10,760 nt of DNA, from assembly GCA_023380515.1 (NCBI GenBank), contig JAMCRH010000120.1, positions 1 through 10,760 on the forward strand, in the 5' to 3' direction. Origin of the DNA: Gammaproteobacteria bacterium (GTDB lineage Bacteria > Pseudomonadota > Gammaproteobacteria > Enterobacterales > Alteromonadaceae). This document shows, in pieces, positions 7,209-10,760 of the stretch (position 1 is the first letter of the stretch; each line of letters starts with the position of its first letter). Below the pieces are notes generated by a model. That model had not been told where the DNA came from, searched no databases, and saw nothing but the letters and a program-made list of their open reading frames with translations. A program made the translations under genes and the position numbers.

Positions 7209-7820
7209 TTATTCTGCCTGTGGTTCAGGTAACAGCTCAACGCGCATTAAAACGATCGGCTCGACCGGTACGTCTGGGAAGTTTACTTCTTCGTTAAAAT
7301 CAGTGTCCACCGCCATCAGCTCACGCAATAACTCTTCGTTTTCGACCACGCGTCCAAACACAGCGTAGCCCCAACGGCGAGGATTTGGATTCAAACTGTC
7401 ATTGTCGTTGGTATTGAAATAAAACTGGCGGCGCGCTGAATGGGGATCTTGTTGCCGCGCCATGGCAATGGTACCGAAACGATTCGGTAGTCCATTACCC
7501 GACTCATTAATGACCGTGTCCCCTTCTGGCAAAGGCGTCCAATCGGTTTTGTAACCACCGCCCTGCACCACAAAGTTGTCCACCACACGGTGAAACAAGG
7601 TGCTGTCATAGCTACCGGAAACCACATGGGTTAAAAAGTGGTCAACGGTTACTGGCGCACGCCAGCGATCCAGCTCAACGATCATATCGCCTTTGTTGGT
7701 CACGAACTTCACCCGTGGGTAAAGGTTGTCCTTCTGAATATCCACGGCTGCGGCAGGACTACCGACACTACTCAGTGCTAATGCGCATAGGGTGACTAGG
7801 CTAATAAAGAATGTTTTCAT
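7209..7820 (-). CDS. Periplasmic cyclophilin-type peptidyl-prolyl cis-trans isomerase
   Basis: It catalyses cis-trans isomerisation of Xaa-Pro bonds during folding of exported proteins. The 203 residues start with a signal peptide (1-25, MKTFFISLVTLCALALS to PAAA). The cyclophilin core follows: FHRVVDNFVVQGG with the catalytic Arg, then NGLPNRFGTIAMARQQDPHS, RQFYFNTNDNDSLN and GYAVFGRVV, close to PpiA/PpiB. The usual SQFF is RQFY here. I chose the ATG at 7820 because GAGG (7827-7830) sits 6 bases before it. A longer frame from a TTG at 7832 would swallow that ribosome site. It lies 81 bases after yajG and 3 before ampG, so it belongs to the same run. Confidence 0.93.
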   Translation of the reverse strand: MKTFFISLVTLCALALSSVGSPAAAVDIQKDNLYPRVKFVTNKGDMIVELDRWRAPVTVDHFLTHVVSGSYDSTLFHRVVDNFVVQGGGYKTDWTPLPEGDTVINESGNGLPNRFGTIAMARQQDPHSARRQFYFNTNDNDSLNPNPRRWGYAVFGRVVENEELLRELMAVDTDFNEEVNFPDVPVEPIVLMRVELLPEPQAE

Positions 7821-7826
7821 AAATTT

Positions 7827-7830
7827 CCTC
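7827..7830 (-). promoter_or_regulatory. Ribosome binding site that fixes the prolyl isomerase start
   Basis: GAGG on the minus strand ends 6 bases before the ATG at 7820. It overlaps the alternative TTG start at 7832, which has no site of its own, so the shorter protein is preferred. Confidence 0.7.
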
Positions 7831-7901
7831 AATCATTTTCTAATCCAAACAAACTGTGAAGGAAGTCGGTCGTCTAGGTCAACATTAAGGTTCCACAGCT
7901 A

Positions 7902-8465
7902 TTACTGTGACTGCTGACGCAGCCATTGTTGCAATTCGGGATCATCCAGTAGTTGCTGAATCGTGTCTGTTAATCCTTGATTAAAGCTGCGTTGCCAACG
8001 TTCATAATCAGCCGCCCGCAAAGGTGCACCCGTAATCACGGTTTGGTACCGCCGGGTGATAGTATTGTTACGATGCTGCCCCTGTAAGCGCAGGCGAATC
8101 GTTTGGCTACTTTGATATTCTTGGTTGATGTACCGCACTCGAATGAGTGCATCTTCAATATATAGCGTCAATTGCAGCGGAGATTGGCTCGAAATTCGCC
8201 AATGTTTAGACAGTTCCTCACTGATCAGAGTAGCCAGAGGGACGTTGGTCGTGGCAAACTCAGCATGATCTTGATGATGTTCCACACGCAATACATGGCT
8301 TTGCCCACGCTGATCTTGCACCTGCAATTGAATTAACGGTAAATGTTGTGTGGGTGAGGATAGCCGCAAGGGTAGATTGATTTGGACGGTTTCCGGCATT
8401 TGCGGAGAAGTGGCACAACCGGCCAATAGCAAACCAGAGAAACAAACAGCGAGCAGTCGGCGCAT
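7902..8465 (-). CDS. yajG: YajG-family lipoprotein
   Basis: A predicted lipoprotein of 187 residues. The signal sequence MRRLLAVCFSGLLLAGC carries the lipobox LAGC with acylated Cys17, and Ala at +2 suggests outer-membrane retention. The remainder is soluble with alternating beta strands and a Gln-rich C-terminal helix (TDTIQQLLDDPELQQWLRQQ), as in the YajG family, whose function is not established. The identification rests on this layout and on the position upstream of ampG, which matches the E. coli yajG-ampG pair. The ATG is preceded by AGGA 8 bases upstream. It is the first gene of the envelope run and is divergent from the KAS III gene across about 119 bases. Confidence 0.82.
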   Translation of the reverse strand: MRRLLAVCFSGLLLAGCATSPQMPETVQINLPLRLSSPTQHLPLIQLQVQDQRGQSHVLRVEHHQDHAEFATTNVPLATLISEELSKHWRISSQSPLQLTLYIEDALIRVRYINQEYQSSQTIRLRLQGQHRNNTITRRYQTVITGAPLRAADYERWQRSFNQGLTDTIQQLLDDPELQQWLRQQSQ

Positions 8466-8584
8466 TCGAGTTGTCCTTTTTTCTATTCGTTCGTTTTCTT
8501 ATGGGCAATAAAGGTATACGATTGTTCCTGAAGAGTCACGCGCTGCACAGTTAAATCAGCGCAAAAGTAATGAAGGTAGTGTTC
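8466..8584. promoter_or_regulatory. Divergent intergenic region between yajG and the KAS III gene
   Basis: Both flanking genes should be transcribed outward from here, so promoters for each are expected. I found only weak elements (a TATACG near 8514 on the plus strand) and no strong hexamer pair or clear operator. Confidence 0.4.
8572..8577 (+). promoter_or_regulatory. Ribosome binding site that fixes the KAS III start
   Basis: GAAGGT lies 7 bases before the ATG at 8585. It overlaps a possible earlier ATG at 8570 that has no site of its own, so 8585 is the preferred start. Confidence 0.6.
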
Positions 8585-9685
8585 ATGAAATTTGCAGAAA
8601 TCACCGGTTGGGGTAAATGTGTACCACCAGCAGTTATGACCAATAACGACCTGGCGACATTTTTAGATACCTCCGATGAATGGATTCGGACCCGGACCGG
8701 GATTGAAGAGCGGCGCGTGAGTGCAGTTGGCACCTCAGCCCTAGCCACCGTGGCGGCGCGTAATGCGTTGGCTGCAGCTGATCTCGACCCGTTGGAAATC
8801 GACTTAATTATCGTCGGTACCTGTACTGCCGACGAAATCATTCCCAATGTGGCGTCGAAAGTGCAACAAGAACTTGGTGCGAAAAATGCCGCCGCATTCG
8901 ACCTAAACGCCGCCTGCAGTAGCTTTTTCTATGCCATGCACTTTGCCACGTCGAGCATTCGCATGGGTATGCACAAAAAAGTCCTGATTATTGGCGCCGA
9001 ACGTCTCACCCGCATCCTCGACTGGACCAAGCGCGAAAGTGCCGTATTGTTCGGTGACGGTGCCGGAGCCATGGTTCTTGAAGCCTCCGACAACCACGCA
9101 GGTTTATTAGCATCAAAAGTCAGTTGTGACGCCGATGCGCGTGACGTCTTGTCGCTCGACTTTGGCATGAGCTTCGACCGTTATAACTTTGATGGTGTCA
9201 TGCCATTTAACTTTATTGGTCAGGAAATCTTCAAGCGCGCTGTCAAAGGCATGAGTGCTGCTGTTGAAGCCGTTTTCCAAGAAACCGGCTTGAATGTTGA
9301 CGATATCGACGTACTTATTCCGCACCAAGCGAATAAGCGCCTCATCGATTTCCTAGCGAAGATGTGTAAAGTGCCAGAAGAGAAAACCATGGTGAATATC
9401 CAAAAATATGGCAACACCTCTTCAGCAACCTTACCCATTGCCTATACCGAAGCGCTCGAAACTGGCATGGTGAAACCGGGCGACTCGATTATTTCGGCAG
9501 TCTTTGGCGGTGGCTTAACCTGTGGCGCCGGCCTGATTAAGTGGGGCGAGCGTGTAACCCCACTGCAGAATAACCAAATGAGCTTGGAACAAGGTGCCAA
9601 CCAAAGCGCCTTAGACCTAATCCTGCCGCTGTTCGAAGGCGCCAAAGCCGCAGCAGCGAAAGCAGAATCGAAAGCAGAAAGCTAA
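8585..9685 (+). CDS. Beta-ketoacyl-ACP synthase III (FabH-like)
   Basis: This enzyme class condenses an acyl-CoA with malonyl-ACP to start fatty-acid chains. The protein has 366 residues from the ATG at 8585, or 371 if the ATG at 8570 is used. Catalytic Cys111 lies in DLNAACSSFFYAM, His247 in IPHQANKRLI and Asn277 in YGNTSSATLP, the Cys-His-Asn triad of FabH. DEWIRTRTGIEERR near the N-terminus and LFGDGAGAMVLE are also typical. E. coli FabH has 317 residues. Here an extra tail of about 45 residues ends in an Ala/Lys/Glu-rich repeat (AKAAAAKAESKAES). The gene is not in a fab cluster, so it may be a second KAS III with a special acyl primer. It lacks the look of OleA. It stands alone and ends in a strong terminator. 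Confidence 0.92.
   Translation: MKFAEITGWGKCVPPAVMTNNDLATFLDTSDEWIRTRTGIEERRVSAVGTSALATVAARNALAAADLDPLEIDLIIVGTCTADEIIPNVASKVQQELGAKNAAAFDLNAACSSFFYAMHFATSSIRMGMHKKVLIIGAERLTRILDWTKRESAVLFGDGAGAMVLEASDNHAGLLASKVSCDADARDVLSLDFGMSFDRYNFDGVMPFNFIGQEIFKRAVKGMSAAVEAVFQETGLNVDDIDVLIPHQANKRLIDFLAKMCKVPEEKTMVNIQKYGNTSSATLPIAYTEALETGMVKPGDSIISAVFGGGLTCGAGLIKWGERVTPLQNNQMSLEQGANQSALDLILPLFEGAKAAAAKAESKAES
9657..9680 (+). repeat. 12-bp tandem repeat in the KAS III tail
   Basis: CGAAAGCAGAAT is followed directly by CGAAAGCAGAAA (11 of 12 identical), encoding the repeated KAES at the C-terminus. The frame is kept. This is a second 12-bp duplication in the window besides that in panE. Confidence 0.75.
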
Positions 9686-9710
9686 TAACGGTTTTCCATT
9701 CAGTTCATTA

Positions 9711-9742
9711 AAAAAGGCAGTTCCAATTGGAACTGCCTTTTT
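9711..9742. terminator. Bidirectional intrinsic terminator
   Basis: The stretch is a perfect inverted repeat: AAAAAGGCAGTTCC, AATT, GGAACTGCCTTTTT. It forms a long G+C-containing stem with a T-run on both strands. It lies between the converging KAS III and isomerase genes, 25 bases after one stop and 29 from the other, so it can end both transcripts. Confidence 0.93.
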
Positions 9743-9771
9743 CTTTATCTAGCTTAGTGAAAAGCCACGAG

Positions 9772-10515
9772 TTATTTACGTTGCGCTTTCGCCGCAATAA
9801 TTTGCTGAGTCTCAGCACTCGCTAACACCTTCAGGAAGTCTTTGAGCTCGCGTTGAATCCGATCCGGCACCGCCTCTGGCTGAACTTTCATAAGCTTTTT
9901 GCTTAACCGCAACGAACGCACCGGCTTTGCTGCTAACCGCGCACTGACATCAGCCACCGTCGCCGCTAGCTCTGTTGCTGGCACAACCTTGTTCACCATA
10001 TTGAATTCATAAGCTTTCTGCGCGTCGATAGTCTCGGCCAACAGTAATAGCTCCGCAGCCTTCAAGTGCCCGCACAAGGCTGGCAGTAATTGGCTTGACG
10101 CTGCTTCTGGCACCAAGCCCATATCCACAAATGGCATGACAAATTTGGCTCCTTCAGCGGCGTACACTAAGTCGCAATGCAGCAGCAAGGTGGTTCCAAT
10201 GCCAACTGCAGCACCTTGCACAGCAGCAACAACCGTCACATCAACCGTCGAAATCGTCTGTAAAAATTGAAACACTGGCGAGTCTGGCTTGAGCTCACCG
10301 TGGCGCAGAAAATCACCGAGATCATTACCCGCGCAGAATAAGTCACCGGCACCCGTAAAAACCACCGCCGCAATATCATCACGCGCATTCGCATCTTGCA
10401 GGGCCTGCGTCATGGTCGCGTACATCGCTTGGGTCAGGGCGTTGCGTTTTTCTGGTCGATTAAGTTGTACCGTCAGAATTTTATTCGCTTCGGTAACAAT
10501 GACATGCTCAGACAT
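9772..10515 (-). CDS. Crotonase-family enoyl-CoA hydratase/isomerase, probably delta3-delta2 enoyl-CoA isomerase
   Basis: The 247 residues show the crotonase fold: LNRPEKRNAL (18-27), CAGNDL (61-66, first oxyanion hole) and AVQGAAVGIGTTLLLHCDLVYAAE (98-121, second oxyanion hole). The two glutamates of true hydratases are absent: the GGGCE position reads GIGTT and the QPE position reads MPF. Instead PFVDMGLVPEAASS (128-141) matches the PF..LG..PEG.SS signature of ECI2/Eci1 isomerases, which places Glu137 as the likely base. Such enzymes shift cis/trans-3 double bonds to trans-2 so unsaturated fatty acids can enter beta-oxidation. The ATG at 10515 has GAGG 8 bases upstream. It is a single gene facing the KAS III gene and has IS DNA upstream. 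Confidence 0.9.
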   Translation of the reverse strand: MSEHVIVTEANKILTVQLNRPEKRNALTQAMYATMTQALQDANARDDIAAVVFTGAGDLFCAGNDLGDFLRHGELKPDSPVFQFLQTISTVDVTVVAAVQGAAVGIGTTLLLHCDLVYAAEGAKFVMPFVDMGLVPEAASSQLLPALCGHLKAAELLLLAETIDAQKAYEFNMVNKVVPATELAATVADVSARLAAKPVRSLRLSKKLMKVQPEAVPDRIQRELKDFLKVLASAETQQIIAAKAQRK

Positions 10516-10525
10516 GAATGATTCC

Positions 10526-10547
10526 TCGTTGAGTTGCAGCTCGACGA
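10526..10547 (-). promoter_or_regulatory. Inverted repeat at the isomerase ribosome site
   Basis: TCGTTGAG and CTCGACGA flank TTGCAG, with 7 of 8 arm positions complementary. On the mRNA strand the second arm runs into the ribosome site (ACGAGGA), so the hairpin could dampen translation. It could equally be a DNA operator. Confidence 0.3.
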
Positions 10548-10576
10548 ATGAGTCGTGCGCACAATTAATTAGTCAA
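10548..10576 (-). promoter_or_regulatory. Candidate promoter of the isomerase gene
   Basis: On the minus strand TTGACT (5 of 6) is followed after 17 bases by ACTCAT (3 of 6). The palindrome GTGCGCAC (10555-10562) lies in the spacer. If used, it implies the inserted element begins to the right of about 10577 and has not removed the promoter. Confidence 0.3.
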
Positions 10577-10627
10577 TAGCAGCACCATAACACTGGTCAG
10601 TCCAGACAAACAAGGAGGAATTCACTA

Positions 10628-10725
10628 AGAGGGAAGTTCACGCTCAATGAGATGGGCTTCCCCTCTACCGGCATTGAGTGCCAAACTGTGGGTGATAAAG
10701 CTAACAGCAAACGAGAGGAAGCCCA
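10628..10725 (+). ncRNA. Structured leader of the IS110 element; bridge-RNA or translation-control candidate
   Basis: Three pairings are visible. CTCAATG (10643-10649) pairs perfectly with CATTGAG (10672-10678). Its loop holds TGGGCTTCC plus CCTCT (10653-10666), which can pair upstream with AGAGGGAAG (10628-10636) or downstream with AGAGGAAGCCCA (10714-10725). The downstream partner contains the transposase ribosome site, so the two options are mutually exclusive and would expose or hide that site. IS110-group elements encode a bridge RNA in this left-end region, whereas the IS1111 group has it at the other end. Which applies here cannot be decided from one end. Confidence 0.45.
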
Positions 10726-10726
10726 A

Positions 10727-10760
10727 ATGAATATTAAGCGTATTGGTATCGATATAGCAA
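10727..10760 (+). CDS. IS110-family transposase, N-terminus only (cut by window edge)
   Basis: Eleven codons are visible: MNIKRIGIDIA. The IGIDIA stretch is the usual first strand of the RuvC-like DEDD domain of IS110 transposases, and its Asp is the first catalytic acid. The ATG has a strong ribosome site (GAGAGGAAG) 5 bases upstream. The rest, including the DEDD remainder and the C-terminal serine domain, lies beyond the window, so integrity is unknown. Confidence 0.8.
   Translation, partial: MNIKRIGIDIA

Larger units (their letters stand above)
10580..10760 (+). mobile_element. Left end of an IS110-family insertion sequence (cut by window edge)
   Basis: The call rests on the transposase start at 10727 and the structured non-coding leader before it. 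IS110 elements lack clear terminal inverted repeats and make no standard target duplication, so the exact left boundary cannot be seen. 10580 is only an estimate, just beyond the likely isomerase promoter. The right end is outside the window. Confidence 0.6.

Noticed and set aside
7821..7832. TTG start adding four residues to the prolyl isomerase
   Set aside because: It would include the ribosome site of the ATG at 7820 and has none itself.
7894..7909. CACAG/CTGTG inverted repeat at the end of yajG as a terminator
   Set aside because: The stem is five pairs, it overlaps the stop codon, no T-run follows, and the isomerase gene is likely co-transcribed.
1..10760. CRISPR array, tRNA or rRNA genes, defence or toxin-antitoxin system
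   Set aside because: No regularly spaced repeats, no tRNA-like cloverleaf and no recognisable defence gene were seen.

Overview
The window looks like a chromosomal segment from a marine gammaproteobacterium of the Alteromonadales, possibly Idiomarinaceae. This is inferred from the overall protein style, the moderate G+C, an Enterobacteria-like yajG/ampG neighbourhood and a large TonB-dependent receptor; no taxonomic marker is present. Nearly everything is host housekeeping or metabolism. The only mobile DNA is the start of an IS110-family insertion sequence at the right edge.

Layout. Positions 1-2668 (minus) hold a TonB-dependent outer-membrane receptor, complete at its N-terminus and cut by the window at its C-terminus. 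The 388 bases upstream (2669-3056) carry no convincing gene but contain several palindromes and hairpins. Positions 3057-4423 (minus) are a two-gene unit: tryptophan 2,3-dioxygenase (kynA) followed, with a one-base TAATG overlap, by a 93-residue protein that resembles only the N-terminal domain of the replication-restart protein PriC. A 15-bp perfect palindrome overlaps the predicted kynA promoter. Positions 4561-8465 (minus) are a compact cell-envelope and cofactor run: yajG lipoprotein, periplasmic cyclophilin-type prolyl isomerase, ampG muropeptide permease, and panE ketopantoate reductase. The last three are separated by 3 bases or overlap by 4. On the plus strand, 8585-9685 is a stand-alone beta-ketoacyl-ACP synthase III with an Ala/Lys/Glu-rich tail. 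It converges on a minus-strand crotonase-fold gene (9772-10515), and a strong bidirectional terminator lies between them. The crotonase has the active-site signature of a delta3-delta2 enoyl-CoA isomerase rather than a hydratase. From about 10580 to the end lies the left end of an IS110-family element: a structured non-coding leader, then the first 11 codons of the transposase.

How the genes fit together. AmpG imports anhydro-muropeptides for cell-wall recycling, and its link to yajG is also seen in E. coli. PanE makes pantoate for coenzyme A. KynA opens the tryptophan ring to N-formylkynurenine, but no other kynurenine-pathway gene is visible. The KAS III and the isomerase both handle acyl thioesters but face each other and are not co-transcribed. 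I found no clear new multi-gene system. The points most worth a second look are the PriC-like half-protein coupled to kynA, the mutually exclusive RNA pairings at the IS110 left end, and the palindromic operator candidates before kynA and the receptor gene.
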